From Pseudomonas nabeulensis (GTDB lineage: Bacteria > Pseudomonadota > Gammaproteobacteria > Pseudomonadales > Pseudomonadaceae), in NCBI RefSeq assembly GCF_004682045.1, contig NZ_QUZT01000001.1:124001-188000 (forward strand): a DNA stretch of 64,000 nt, in the 5' to 3' direction. The notes under the pieces are model-generated. The model was not told where the DNA came from. It made no database searches and worked only from the letters and a program-made list of their open reading frames with translations. This document shows, piece by piece, positions 38,609 to 49,355 of the stretch. A program made the position numbers and the translations under genes. Numbering within the stretch: position 1 is the first letter of the stretch; every line of letters begins with the position of its first letter.

Positions 38609-39193
38609 ATGACACGTGTTGCCGATTACCCGATCCACACTCAGTTCACCGAACGCTGGTCACCGCGCGCCTTTACCGGCGAGAGCATCCCGCAAGAAAC
38701 CCTGCTGAGCTTCTTCGAAGCCGCGCGCTGGGCGCCGTCGGCCTATAACTCGCAGCCATGGCGCTTCCTCTATGCACGCCGTGACACGCCGGACTGGGAA
38801 CGTTTCCTGGGCCTGCTGAATGAGTTCAATCGCAATTGGGCGCAGCATGCCTCGGCCTTGGTGATCATCGCCTCGAAGACCGACTTCACCGCGCCTGGCG
38901 CCAGCGAAGAAACCCCGGCGTTGTGGCACACCTTCGACACCGGCTCGGCCTGGGGCCACCTGGCGCTGCAAGCCAGCCTCAGCGGCTGGCACACCCATGG
39001 CATGGCCGGTTTCGATCAGGAGCTGACGCGCAAGGAGCTGAAAATTCCGCAGGGGTATGCACTGCATGCGGCCGTGGCCGTGGGCAAGCTGGGGGACAAG
39101 TCGACGTTGCCGGAGTATTTGCAGGGTCGTGAAGTGCCGAGCCCGCGTCGTCCGTTGAGCGAGTTGGTGTCTGAAGGCGACTTTAGCCTCTAA
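38609..39193 (+). CDS. Nitroreductase family protein
   Basis: 194-residue FMN-dependent flavoprotein fold. It starts with RWSPRAFTGESIPQETLLSFFEAARWAPSAYNSQPWRF, the typical FMN phosphate contact and SxNxQPW segment. AGGAACC precedes the ATG. Such enzymes reduce nitroaromatics, quinones or related electrophiles; the natural substrate here is unknown. Confidence 0.9.
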   Translation: MTRVADYPIHTQFTERWSPRAFTGESIPQETLLSFFEAARWAPSAYNSQPWRFLYARRDTPDWERFLGLLNEFNRNWAQHASALVIIASKTDFTAPGASEETPALWHTFDTGSAWGHLALQASLSGWHTHGMAGFDQELTRKELKIPQGYALHAAVAVGKLGDKSTLPEYLQGREVPSPRRPLSELVSEGDFSL

Positions 39194-39210
39194 GCCAGAC
39201 GCAGTAAAAA

Positions 39211-39303
39211 AATGTGGGAGGGGGCTTGCCCCCGATGACGGTGGGTCAGTAACAGAAATGCTGACTGTCACACCGCTATCGGGGGCAAGCCCCCTCCCAC
39301 ATT
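39211..39303. repeat. REPIN, canonical arms
   Basis: AATGTGGGAGGGGG-CTTG-CCCCCGAT in inverted pair, between the convergent nitroreductase and 2-hydroxyacid dehydrogenase genes. Confidence 0.95.
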
Positions 39304-39318
39304 TTTTACTGTGTTGTG

Positions 39319-40251
39319 TCAGTAACCGCGTGCGAAATCCACTTCGCCGCGCAACGCTTCCTTGGCCTGATACGCCCGCACATTCTGCATAAACAACGCC
39401 ACCATCAATTCCGGTGAAGTCGGCGCCGAACTGTGCCCGGTCAGCAGCAGCCCCCACGCCGTCCAGAACGGATGGCGTTGCGGCAACGGTTCCTGGCGGC
39501 ACACGTCAATCACCGCGCCCGCCAAGTGCCCTTCCTTCAATGCCTCGACCAAATCAGCGTCCACCACGGCCACGCCGCGCCCGACGTTGATAAACAAGCC
39601 GGTCGGCTTGAATTGCTTGAACAGCGCGGCGTCGTACAGGTCATGGGTACTCGGCGTGTTGGGCAGCAGGTTGATGACGTAATCCACCTCCCCCACCAAG
39701 CGGTCCAGTTGATCGAGACCCGCCACTTCGATAAACGGTGCCTGTTCCCGTGCGGTGCTAGCGATGCCGTACAGCTTCACGCCAAACGGCAGCAAAAACT
39801 CAGCCACACTTTGGCCGATATCACCGGTGCCGACGATCAGCACTTTGCGCCCCGCCAGGCTCTGGCCGGTGCGGTTGTCCCACTTGCGTTCCACTTGGCT
39901 GACCAAGCGCGCCAGCACTTCGCGCTCGTGGCCGAGCATATAGGTGAGGACAAATTCGGCCATGACCTGGCCATAGATGCCCACGGCACGGGTGAGCCGA
40001 TAGTTGCGCGGCAAGCCGTCGGCCAGCAACGGCGTGATGCCGGCCCACGTCGATTGCAGCCACTGCGGCTGATGGCCCTGGCGCAACAGGGTGGCCAACA
40101 GGTCCGGCTGGCCCAGCCATACCGGGCAATCGGCGGCCAGGCGGGACAGTTCGGCCGAGTCGCCGCTGGTGAGCACTTCAAGGTCCGGCGCCACTTCGCC
40201 CAGCAGTTGGGCGTAGAGCGGGTGATCCTGTTCAGCAATCAGAACACGCAT
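39319..40251 (-). CDS. D-2-hydroxyacid dehydrogenase
   Basis: 310 residues. NAD-binding VLIVGTGDIGQSVAEFL, catalytic Arg in FINVGRGVAVVDADL and His in LTGHSSAPT place it among glyoxylate/hydroxypyruvate reductase-like (GhrA-type) members. The ATG at 40251 follows AAGG; the longer frame upstream is not conserved. It follows ycgL by 92 bp on the same strand. The physiological oxoacid substrate is not evident from sequence. Confidence 0.9.
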   Translation of the reverse strand: MRVLIAEQDHPLYAQLLGEVAPDLEVLTSGDSAELSRLAADCPVWLGQPDLLATLLRQGHQPQWLQSTWAGITPLLADGLPRNYRLTRAVGIYGQVMAEFVLTYMLGHEREVLARLVSQVERKWDNRTGQSLAGRKVLIVGTGDIGQSVAEFLLPFGVKLYGIASTAREQAPFIEVAGLDQLDRLVGEVDYVINLLPNTPSTHDLYDAALFKQFKPTGLFINVGRGVAVVDADLVEALKEGHLAGAVIDVCRQEPLPQRHPFWTAWGLLLTGHSSAPTSPELMVALFMQNVRAYQAKEALRGEVDFARGY

Positions 40252-40343
40252 GCTTAAAACCTTTCTAAAACAGTGCAGACGGCCGCCCGCATCCTTACGG
40301 CCACCGTCCACTTATACGAGTGCATTGAAGAATGTGCCCCGGC

Positions 40344-40637
40344 TTACACCGGGTCGTTGCGGCGCAGCAGCTCTTCGGGCAAGTGCTCGATGTACTCGTC
40401 CTCGGCCGGTGGCATTTGCAGGTGGTAGCCCTGCTTGTCGAGGTTTTCCAGGACTTGGACGATGTCTTCCTGTTGCAGCTTGCGCTCAGGCGTCAGCACC
40501 AGGTCGAACGCGTGCACAGGCTTGCCGAACACCGCGACCAGACCTTCGGGCACACGCTCCAGGGCGTCGCTTTTCAGGACGTAGAGGTACATACCGGCGC
40601 GTTTGGGGCTGCGGTAGATGGAGCAGATACGTTTCAA
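40344..40637 (-). CDS. ycgL: YcgL domain protein
   Basis: 97 residues. [26 protein letters not shown] and the C-terminal [19 protein letters not shown] match the small YcgL fold. Function unknown. Its start overlaps the rnd stop by 4 bp (ATGA), a linkage common in gammaproteobacteria and suggesting a shared role with RNase D. Confidence 0.93.
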   Translation of the reverse strand: MKRICSIYRSPKRAGMYLYVLKSDALERVPEGLVAVFGKPVHAFDLVLTPERKLQQEDIVQVLENLDKQGYHLQMPPAEDEYIEHLPEELLRRNDPV

Positions 40638-41767
40638 GGCTGTTCTCCGGCGGTGGCCAGGCTGTCGAGCAGCGCTTGGCCCATCAACTCGCGGCGCCAG
40701 CCACGCAGCGAGTCTGGCAATTGGTAAGGTCCATCGGGGTAGCCGCTTTTAACCAGGGCTTCGAGGGTTTTCTTGCGCAGCATCAGTTCCGGCGCCATCT
40801 CCAGGCGCTCGGCTTCGGCCTGGCCCAGGGCGCGCAGTTGCTTGATCAACGCGGCGGCATCCACCGGCAACGGTTCGGCAACGGCGGGCGGCCATTGGTC
40901 GATGGACACACTGCCGGCACGCTTGATCAGGTCCAGCAGGAACTGGCCATCCTGACGCACGGTGCGCGGGTGCATGTCTTCGATCTTGCCCAGGGCGGCG
41001 AGATTGTCCGGCTGGGTCTTGGCCAAGGGCCACAACGAATGCTCGCGGATGATGCGGTTGCGCGGCAGGTCTCGGGCTCGGGCTTGCTGCTCGCGCCAGG
41101 CGCACAGTTCACGCAGTACGGCGAGTTGGGCGCGGGACAGTTTCCAGGCCAGCTTGGCGTCGCGGTACACCTCGTACGGGTCGACTTCGCGGCGCAGGTT
41201 GGCGACCAGTTCGGCGCCGTCCTCCAGCACCCAGGCGTACTTGTCGTCCGACAACTGCGGGCGCAGACGTGTGTAGACCTCGGCCAAATGCAGTGCATCT
41301 TCGGCGGCGTAGCTGATCTGCGTCTCGGACAACGGCCGCTGCAGCCAGTCCGAACGGGTTTCACCCTTGGGCAGTTCGATATCCAACACGGCTTGCACCA
41401 GGCGCGAGTAGCCCATGGAGAAACCGAGGTTCAGGTACGCCGCCGCCAGTTGGGTGTCGAACAACGGCACCGGCAGGCTGCCGGTCAGGCGCAGCAACAC
41501 TTCGAGGTCTTCGCTGCAGGCGTGCACTACCTTGATCACCGCCGGGTTTTCCAGCAAGGCGGCCAAGGGTTGCCAGTTGTCGATGGTCAGGGGATCGATC
41601 AGGTAAGCGCGCACGCCATCACCGATCTGGATCAGCCCGGCAATGGGGTAAAAGGTGTCGACCCGCATGAATTCGGTGTCGAGGGCGACGAATGGCAACT
41701 GCTGCCATTCGGCGCAATGCTGGCCGAGGCTATCGTTGTCGCAGATCCAGTGAATATCGATGGCCAC
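40634..41767 (-). CDS. rnd: Ribonuclease D
   Basis: 377-residue 3'-5' exoribonuclease for tRNA and small stable RNA 3' ends. The DEDD exonuclease domain begins [16 protein letters not shown] (Exo I) and includes [13 protein letters not shown] (Exo II) and [15 protein letters not shown] (Exo III). An HRDC domain covers about 210-290. The GTG at 41767 is chosen because GGGAGA precedes it and the protein then starts [12 protein letters not shown], as in other pseudomonads. Translationally coupled to ycgL. Confidence 0.94.
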   Translation of the reverse strand: MAIDIHWICDNDSLGQHCAEWQQLPFVALDTEFMRVDTFYPIAGLIQIGDGVRAYLIDPLTIDNWQPLAALLENPAVIKVVHACSEDLEVLLRLTGSLPVPLFDTQLAAAYLNLGFSMGYSRLVQAVLDIELPKGETRSDWLQRPLSETQISYAAEDALHLAEVYTRLRPQLSDDKYAWVLEDGAELVANLRREVDPYEVYRDAKLAWKLSRAQLAVLRELCAWREQQARARDLPRNRIIREHSLWPLAKTQPDNLAALGKIEDMHPRTVRQDGQFLLDLIKRAGSVSIDQWPPAVAEPLPVDAAALIKQLRALGQAEAERLEMAPELMLRKKTLEALVKSGYPDGPYQLPDSLRGWRRELMGQALLDSLATAGEQP

Positions 41768-41889
41768 ACGGCTCTCCCTTGAAGAATGGCGCGCAGTATA
41801 TATCGCGAACGGGACTTGCGAGCATCCGCAGTGCACAGGCAGCCATGAAAACTCTGACAGGATATGAAGAATAGTCCGACAGACGGGAC

Positions 41890-42489
41890 TTATCCTCTCT
41901 TACGTAGCACGTAGACCCGCCACAGTTTGGAGCCGGGCATGAATTCCTGATGAGCCAGAATCGTGAAACCGGCCTGGCGAAACTCGTCCTCTACTGCGGT
42001 ACGAGCGTTGACCGAGACAATCACGGTGTCCCGGCTGACCCGCTGGAACTCGCGCAACAGCGCAAGGCGCCCGTCGCTGCTGGGTACATGGCGAAACAGT
42101 TCCAGGCAGAAGATGCAGTCCACCGCGTTGGCCGAGAGGCCGATGGAAAACGCCGAACCCTGGAATGTCTTGACCCGCTTGAGCAACGCTGCCGGATGAT
42201 GGGTGCGGGCATGGTCGAGCATGTCCTGAGAGTTGTCCGAGGCCAGGATGACCCGGTTGACGTGCTCGGCCAGCACCGGCCAAAACCGCCCCGAGCCGCA
42301 GGCCAGGTCAAGGATCAGCCCTGGTTCGCCCGCGACTTTCAGCGCGTGGCGCACCAGCCGTTCATCGCGCCACGACGCCAGGCGCTGCATCAGCCCAGGC
42401 GGGCGCGTGTCGCCGCAGACCCGTGCATGTTCACGGTCACAGCGCTCGGCGTATTCGATCTCGATGGAGGATGGAGGTTGTGGCGACAT
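41890..42489 (-). CDS. Class I SAM-dependent methyltransferase
   Basis: 199 residues. Motif I is LILDLACGSGRFWPVLAEH; the acidic residue contacting SAM ribose is in ILASDNSQDML; post-motif region AVDCIFCLELFRHV. GAG sits 6 nt before the ATG at 42489; a GTG just upstream is possible. Substrate unknown. It lies 122 bp before rnd on the same strand and may be cotranscribed. Confidence 0.85.
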   Translation of the reverse strand: MSPQPPSSIEIEYAERCDREHARVCGDTRPPGLMQRLASWRDERLVRHALKVAGEPGLILDLACGSGRFWPVLAEHVNRVILASDNSQDMLDHARTHHPAALLKRVKTFQGSAFSIGLSANAVDCIFCLELFRHVPSSDGRLALLREFQRVSRDTVIVSVNARTAVEDEFRQAGFTILAHQEFMPGSKLWRVYVLRKRG

Positions 42490-42590
42490 CACGGGCTCAT
42501 GTGAGTGAAACGGTAGTGAACGACCTTGATTCGCAGCTTAACCACAGCAACGTGAAAAAAAGGTTGAAACCACCACCGCCCCCAAACCCC

Positions 42591-43961
42591 TTACGCCTGG
42601 TGCAGATACCAGCGCCAATCCTGCTCCCCCACCTCCCCCATGAACTGGCGATATTCCGCACGTTTCACTGCCAGGTAAACGCCAAGAAACTCGCTGCCAA
42701 ACGCATCCCGCGCCCAGCTGGAGCCCTCCAGCGCCCGCAACGTAGTGAGCCAGTCGGTGGGCAGCAATGCCTTGGCCTGGGCGTAGCCGTTGCCTTCCAC
42801 CGGCGCGCCGGGGTCGCACTGTTCACGGATACCTCGGTGGATGCCGGCAAGGATCGCCGCCGCGGCCAGATAAGGATTGGCATCTGCCCCGCAAATGCGG
42901 TGTTCGATATGCCGCGAGTGGGCCGGGCCACCCGGCACCCGCAGGCTGACGGTACGGTTGTCCACACCCCAGGTGGCGGCCAGCGGCGCGTAGCTGTTGG
43001 CCTGGAAGCGGCGATAGGAGTTGGCGTTGGGGCAAAACATCAGCAGCGAGTCGAGCAAGGTATTGAGCATGCCGCCCACTGCCTGACGCAACAAAGGCGT
43101 GCCGTCGGCGGCTTCGCTGGCGAACAGGTTATTGCCGTGTGCATCCGCCAGGCTGACGTGCATGTGCATGCCGGTGCCGGCCAAGTCGTCGAACGGCTTG
43201 GCCATGAAGCAAGCCGTCATCCCGTGTTTATGCGCCACGCCTTTGACCAGGCGCTTGTAGCGCACTGCTTCGTCCATGGCTTGCAGGGCATCGGCACGGT
43301 GCTCCAGGGTGATCTCGACCTGGCCGGGGGCGTATTCGGAAATCGCCGTGCGTGCCGGGATGCCTTGCAGTTTGCAGGCGCTGTAGAGGTCGGCGAGGAA
43401 CGGCTCGATCTGCTCCAGTTCGCGCAGGCCGTAGACCTGGGTGGCGCGCGGGCGGCCGCCGTCTGCGTCCCGCGCCGGTTGCGGACGGCCATTGCTGTCG
43501 AGCTTTTGATCCAGCAAGTAGAACTCCAGCTCTGCGGCCATTACCGGGTAATAGCCATCGGCCTTGAGCCCGTCGATCACCTTGGCCAGCAAATGCCGGG
43601 GATCAGCCACGGTGGCTGGCAGCCCTTCGGTGGGGTGCATGCTGACCTGCACCGCCGCCGTCGGGATCAAGCGCCAGGGCATCGGTTGCAAACTGCCGCT
43701 GATGGGATAGGCACGGCAGTCGATATCGCCGATGTCCCAGACCAGCCCGGAATTTTCTACGTCGTCGCCGTTGATCGTCAGGCCGAGGATGGTGCTGGGC
43801 AACGGCCGCCCGCTTTCATACACCGCCAACAGCTCATCGCGGTGCAGCAACTTGCCTCTGGGCACGCCATTGTTGTCGAGGATAAACAGCTCGAACAGCT
43901 CGATGTCCGGGTGCTGTTCAAGGAAGGATTGGGCTTCGTGCAGGCTCGCAAAAACACTCAT
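42591..43961 (-). CDS. Glutamine synthetase family protein, gamma-glutamylpolyamine synthetase-like (PuuA/PauA type)
   Basis: 456 residues, shorter than GlnA. The N-terminal beta-grasp domain (1-110) precedes the catalytic (beta/alpha) domain. Metal and ATP ligands are visible in AAELEFYLLDQ, GQVEITLEHR, GTGMHMHVSL and SYRRFQANSYAPLAATWGVDNRTVSLRVPGG. HIEHRICGADANPYLAAAAILAG is the conserved end. The PuuA/PauA group ligates glutamate to putrescine or other polyamines for catabolism; no other pau/puu genes are adjacent, so substrate is inferred. The ATG at 43961 is the likeliest start. Confidence 0.85.
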   Translation of the reverse strand: MSVFASLHEAQSFLEQHPDIELFELFILDNNGVPRGKLLHRDELLAVYESGRPLPSTILGLTINGDDVENSGLVWDIGDIDCRAYPISGSLQPMPWRLIPTAAVQVSMHPTEGLPATVADPRHLLAKVIDGLKADGYYPVMAAELEFYLLDQKLDSNGRPQPARDADGGRPRATQVYGLRELEQIEPFLADLYSACKLQGIPARTAISEYAPGQVEITLEHRADALQAMDEAVRYKRLVKGVAHKHGMTACFMAKPFDDLAGTGMHMHVSLADAHGNNLFASEAADGTPLLRQAVGGMLNTLLDSLLMFCPNANSYRRFQANSYAPLAATWGVDNRTVSLRVPGGPAHSRHIEHRICGADANPYLAAAAILAGIHRGIREQCDPGAPVEGNGYAQAKALLPTDWLTTLRALEGSSWARDAFGSEFLGVYLAVKRAEYRQFMGEVGEQDWRWYLHQA

Positions 43962-44278
43962 GGGCAATCTCATACGCAGGTGTCGGGCAGGCGCACAGGT
44001 GCGCGCCATCCTTTGGGGTGGATCAACGTAGGAGAAAGGCGTCCGGCGGGCGGGCGTGACGGCAGTGAAACAGTGCCCAGAAGGCCAGCTCGGGAAGCGT
44101 GTCTTGGCAACCGTCCATGGGTAATCGCAGTGAAGTAGGTGCGCGGCAGCGTCACACGCCTGCCCAGCCGATTAAATTCAGGCTTGGCGGAGTGTGGTTG
44201 CAGCGCGGCTAAACATTCAGCGACCTGAACCGCAGCCGTCTACGCTCTGCACACACCAACAAGAACGAGGGACATGCC
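43962..44278. other. 317-bp divergent intergenic region
   Basis: It contains the promoters of the glutamine-synthetase-like gene and the Cache protein gene. I see no repeat, terminator, RNA structure or convincing operator in it. Confidence 0.5.
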
Positions 44279-45118
44279 ATGAAGGCACTGCTGCGCATCA
44301 CTTGGCTGCTGCTGTTGTGTTTCAGCCAGGTACAGGCGGCCACCACCGAGGAACAGGACGCCACCGCCGCCAAGGCGCTGCTGGAAAAAGCCTTGGCGTA
44401 TTACCAAAGCAACGGTGACAAGGCCTTTGCCGCGTTCAGCCGCCAGGGTGAGTTCGTCGACAAGGACCGCTATGTGTTCGTGGTCGATACCCAGGGGGTG
44501 TTGCTGGCCAGCGGTGGGCCCTCCTCCGCGCTGATCGGTCGGGATGTGAGCGAGGTGCTCGGCCCGGACTTGCGCCAATCGTTCCAAAACGCGCTCAAGG
44601 TGCCGGAAGGCCAGGGCATCCAGCAGGCCGAATACCGCTGGCAAAACTGGAACGACGGCAAGGTCGAGCGCAAGCATGTGTTCTACCAGCGGGTCGGCGA
44701 ACGCATCCTGGCGGTGGGTTACTACCTGCCACGGGCAACTCCGGAACAGGCGCGAGCGCTGCGCAACAAGGCGGCGGACGCGTTGGTCAAGGATGAAGCC
44801 GGCACACTCAAGGCGATCAACTCATTGCAGGGTGGTTTCCTGCAGGATGACCTGTATGTGTTTGTGGTCGACCTCGATACCCAGCGCTACGTGGCCCACG
44901 GCACCAACCTGCGGTTGATCAACACCGATTTCAGCAAGATCAAGGACCCGGACGGCAAGCCGGTGGGTGAGCCGATCCTTAAGCTGATGGCCGAGCAGGA
45001 CCAGGGGGAATACAAGTACCGCTGGAAGAATCCGGTGACGGATAAGGTTGAGAACAAGCATGCGTATGTGCGCAAGGTGGGGCATTTTATGGTTGCGGTG
45101 GGTTACTACAGCCCCTGA
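44279..45118 (+). CDS. Periplasmic protein with two tandem Cache domains
   Basis: 279 residues: signal peptide (MKALLRITWLLLLCFSQVQA) and two similar single-Cache domains. Repeat 1 spans about 35-155, with RYVFVVDTQGVLLASGG and GERILAVGYYLP; repeat 2 about 160-279, with LYVFVVDLDTQRYVAHG and VGHFMVAVGYYSP. No transmembrane anchor or signalling domain follows, so it is a free periplasmic ligand-binding protein or a partner of a membrane receptor. CGAGGGACATGCC precedes the ATG. The ligand is unknown. Confidence 0.85.
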   Translation: MKALLRITWLLLLCFSQVQAATTEEQDATAAKALLEKALAYYQSNGDKAFAAFSRQGEFVDKDRYVFVVDTQGVLLASGGPSSALIGRDVSEVLGPDLRQSFQNALKVPEGQGIQQAEYRWQNWNDGKVERKHVFYQRVGERILAVGYYLPRATPEQARALRNKAADALVKDEAGTLKAINSLQGGFLQDDLYVFVVDLDTQRYVAHGTNLRLINTDFSKIKDPDGKPVGEPILKLMAEQDQGEYKYRWKNPVTDKVENKHAYVRKVGHFMVAVGYYSP

Positions 45119-45137
45119 AGAAATTGAAATGCAACCC

Positions 45138-45230
45138 AATGTGGGAGGGGGCTTGCCCCCGATGGCGGTGGCTCAGTTGGAACACTTCTGACTGGCACAC
45201 CGCTATCGGGGGCAAGCCCCCTCCCACATT
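45138..45230. repeat. REPIN, canonical arms
   Basis: AATGTGGGAGGGGG-CTTG-CCCCCGAT inverted pair, between the convergent Cache and MFS genes. Confidence 0.95.
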
Positions 45231-45249
45231 TTGACTTTCATTGTGTCTG

Positions 45250-46767
45250 TTATTTGGCCTTATCTTCCCGCCCACGCAGCACCCGGTTCGGCATCGCAAT
45301 CGCCGCCGCCAACCCCAACAACGACACCGCCGCACTCACCCACAACAAATGCCGGAACGTCACCGCCAACTCCCCGCGCAACGCATCCTTTGCCGGACCC
45401 GGCGCGGCGTTGAGGCCATCGAGCAACACATTGCCCGAACCGCCCTCGCTCACCAGTGCACCGCTGGCCAGATGCGCGAAACTGGAATCCTGCAACAGCG
45501 TCAGCAACAACGCCGACATGCACGCCACCCCCACCGCCCCGCCGAGGGAACGGAACAGGTTGGTGGTGCTGGTGGCGACGCCGATGTCCCGTTGCTCCAC
45601 CGAGTTTTGCGAGCCCACCAGCGACGTGGGGAATTGCATACCGGCAGCAATCCCACACAGCAGCATGAACACCCCCGTAAGCAGCACCGCCTGCGGCGCG
45701 CTGAAGGCCATGCCGAGGATTGCCAGCGGGCTCAGCAATGCGCCGCCGAGAATCATCGGTTTATAGCGACCAGTCACGGAAGTCATGCGCCCTGCCGTAT
45801 ACGCGCCAATCGGCAAGCCCATGGCCAGGGGCAGCAGGTGCAAGGCGGCGCTGTCGGCACCGCCGCCGGTCACCGTCTGATAGCGCAGGGGCATCAGCAC
45901 CGTCAGCGAAATCGCCTGGAAACTGGTGAAAAATACCGTGCACCAGCACAGCACCGCGCTGCGGTTGACGAACAGGTGCATCGGCAACAACGGCTCCCGC
46001 GCACGGCGCTCGTGCCAGACAAACACCATCAATGCCAGCAGCCCAACGCCGAGAAGACTCAACACCTCGTGATCGCGCCAATGATGGCCCTGGCCGATTT
46101 CGGTGATGCCCAGCAGCAACGCGGTCAAGCCGATGATCATCAGCACCGTGCCGACGTAATCGATGATCGGTTTGCGCTGCGGCACCGGCAGGCCCACCAG
46201 GGTGCGATGGGCCACGTACCAGGCGCCGGCACCCAATGGCAGGTTGATCAGGAACACCCAGCGCCACGACAGGTACTCGGTCATAAAACCGCCGAGCACC
46301 GGCCCGGCCACACTGGCCACCGCGTACATGCCGCTGAAATAGCCCTGGTAACGCCCGCGCTCACGGGGCGGGATGATGTCGCCGATGATCGCCTGGCTGA
46401 CCGAGATCATCCCGCCAGCACCAATGCCCTGCAGCACCCGCGCCAGCACCAGTTGCTCCATGCTTTGCGCCATGCCACAGAACAGCGACGCCACGGTAAA
46501 CAGCCCCATGCCGATCAGCATCATCGGCCGGCGCCCGTAGAGGTCGCCGAGCTTGCCGTAGATAGGCACCGCCACGGTCATCGCCACCATGTAGCCGGAG
46601 ATCACCCAGGCCAGCAGGTTGACGTCATGGAACTGGGCGGAAATGGCCGGCATGGACACGGCGACGATGGTCTGGTCCAGGGCGCCAAGGAAGATCGCCA
46701 TCATCAGCGAGGCGAGGATGCTGCGCACAGCGGGAAGGGGCGGAGCAGGCTGATTGAGGTGGGTCAC
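45250..46767 (-). CDS. MDR family MFS exporter (DHA2 type, 14 TM)
   Basis: 505-residue drug:proton antiporter of the EmrB/QacA group. It begins ILASLMMAIFLGALDQTIVAVSMPAI, with motif D1 (LDxTIVNVALP-like), and shows motif A GKLGDLYGRRPMM and motif C GPVLGGFMTEY. Start is uncertain: GTG at 46767, with AAGG 8 nt before, is preferred over GTG at 46809. No membrane-fusion or outer-membrane partner is adjacent, so it probably works alone. It follows the pobA gene by 66 bp on the same strand. Confidence 0.9.
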   Translation of the reverse strand: MTHLNQPAPPLPAVRSILASLMMAIFLGALDQTIVAVSMPAISAQFHDVNLLAWVISGYMVAMTVAVPIYGKLGDLYGRRPMMLIGMGLFTVASLFCGMAQSMEQLVLARVLQGIGAGGMISVSQAIIGDIIPPRERGRYQGYFSGMYAVASVAGPVLGGFMTEYLSWRWVFLINLPLGAGAWYVAHRTLVGLPVPQRKPIIDYVGTVLMIIGLTALLLGITEIGQGHHWRDHEVLSLLGVGLLALMVFVWHERRAREPLLPMHLFVNRSAVLCWCTVFFTSFQAISLTVLMPLRYQTVTGGGADSAALHLLPLAMGLPIGAYTAGRMTSVTGRYKPMILGGALLSPLAILGMAFSAPQAVLLTGVFMLLCGIAAGMQFPTSLVGSQNSVEQRDIGVATSTTNLFRSLGGAVGVACMSALLLTLLQDSSFAHLASGALVSEGGSGNVLLDGLNAAPGPAKDALRGELAVTFRHLLWVSAAVSLLGLAAAIAMPNRVLRGREDKAK

Positions 46768-46833
46768 GACAGAACCTTCGAGCAAGGCCCGCAGGAAAAA
46801 GTGGCCCACGGGAATGCTCGATACGATAGCAGG

Positions 46834-48133
<1,300 letters not shown>

Positions 48134-48207
48134 ACTGAGCCAAAGCCTGCGCTTTTTACCAATCGGGGCGATTACCGCACCACTCTCCTGGGTATCGGAT
48201 TGAAACC

Positions 48208-49086
48208 ATGACAAAAACCGCGATTCCGGTCTTCAAGCTTTACGGGGAAAGCCAACAATGGCCCACCCCCGATTTGTTGCACTGCGAAACCATTTCCCGA
48301 CGGAGCCGGGAATACCAGTGGGAAATCCAACCCCACCGGCACGCGGACCTGTGCCAACTGCTTTATGTGCATAAGGGCCAGGCACAGCTGGAAATCGAAG
48401 GCCAGCGCACCACGTTGAACCAGGCGACATTGCAAGTCCTGCCGCCGATGTGCGTGCACGGTTTCCGGTTTTCCGAAGACGTTGAAGGTTACGTAGTGAC
48501 GCTGTCGGCACCGCTGGTCAGCCATTTGCAGGCGCAGCTGGGTTCGACGGTGGACGGTTTGCAGGCACTGGGCAGTTACCCGGCAGGAAAGGACAGCGAC
48601 TACCTCAACAGCCAGTTCGCCCGCCTGCAGGACGAATACGCCGATGAGCAGCCGGCGCGGGACATGATGCTGCACGCGTTGGTCAGCGTGTTGCTGGTGT
48701 GGATCAGCCGCCAGGCCATTCAGCTCCGCCATCCACGCGCGCCACGCGGGCGCGAATATTTCCGGCGCTTCACCCAGTTGGTCGAACAGCATTACCGCGA
48801 ACACCCGAAGATTGAGGATTTGGCCCACAAGCTGGGTATCTCGGTCTCACACCTGAATGGGACATGTCGGGAATTGGGTGGGCAGCCTGCATTGCAGATC
48901 ATGCATGACCGCCAATTGCTGGAGGCCAAGCGCTTGCTGACCTACACCAGCATGACCATCAATGAAATGTCGGAGGTATTGGGTTTTTCCGACCCAACCA
49001 ACTTCTCCCGGCTGTTTCGCCGGCGGGTCGGGTTCTCACCCAAGGCGTTTCGTGAACAACTCAAGGCCGAACAATCGGCTACCTGA
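48208..49086 (+). CDS. pobR: AraC/XylS family regulator PobR
   Basis: 292 residues. The N-terminal cupin-type effector domain has EIQPHRHADLCQLLYVHKG. The C-terminal AraC DNA-binding domain carries two helix-turn-helix units: IEDLAHKLGISVSHLNGTC and INEMSEVLGFSDPTNFSRLFRR. Pseudomonas PobR proteins of the AraC type activate pobA with 4-hydroxybenzoate; the divergent position supports that here. Its 3' end overlaps a small membrane protein gene on the minus strand by 8 bp. Confidence 0.88.
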   Translation: MTKTAIPVFKLYGESQQWPTPDLLHCETISRRSREYQWEIQPHRHADLCQLLYVHKGQAQLEIEGQRTTLNQATLQVLPPMCVHGFRFSEDVEGYVVTLSAPLVSHLQAQLGSTVDGLQALGSYPAGKDSDYLNSQFARLQDEYADEQPARDMMLHALVSVLLVWISRQAIQLRHPRAPRGREYFRRFTQLVEQHYREHPKIEDLAHKLGISVSHLNGTCRELGGQPALQIMHDRQLLEAKRLLTYTSMTINEMSEVLGFSDPTNFSRLFRRRVGFSPKAFREQLKAEQSAT

Positions 49087-49255
49087 GTGCACTGAAACTG
49101 CCGCTACGGGGCACACACAAATCCTGATGGCAACTGACCGCAAAGGTCGGTTGCATGCGCGTCTGTTCAACACGATAGGCGGCGGTGCCATACAGCGCAG
49201 TCGCTATGGCGCAGAGGATGAAGATCATCAGGTACTTTCTGATTTTTAGAGTCAT
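49079..49255 (-). CDS. Small single-pass membrane protein (58 aa)
   Basis: A short open frame starting MTLKIRKYLMIFILCAIATA. It has a basic N-terminus, a hydrophobic helix (YLMIFILCAIATALYGTAAY), and a short polar tail with two Cys (SCHQDLCVPRSG). AGAGG lies 8 nt before the ATG. It is too short for many gene finders. The topology (N-in, tail out) and the ribosome-binding site favour a real gene. It overlaps the 3' end of pobR by 8 bp and follows a LysR gene by 100 bp on the same strand. Function unknown. Confidence 0.6.
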   Translation of the reverse strand: MTLKIRKYLMIFILCAIATALYGTAAYRVEQTRMQPTFAVSCHQDLCVPRSGSFSALR

Positions 49256-49355
49256 GGCACAGACCTCTGAACGGATCTAAACGGTGCTGTTTAAAGCATA
49301 GGTCAGACCGGGCGAGTTGCCATTATTGGACGCCATTCAACAGGTTTATGTCGGC

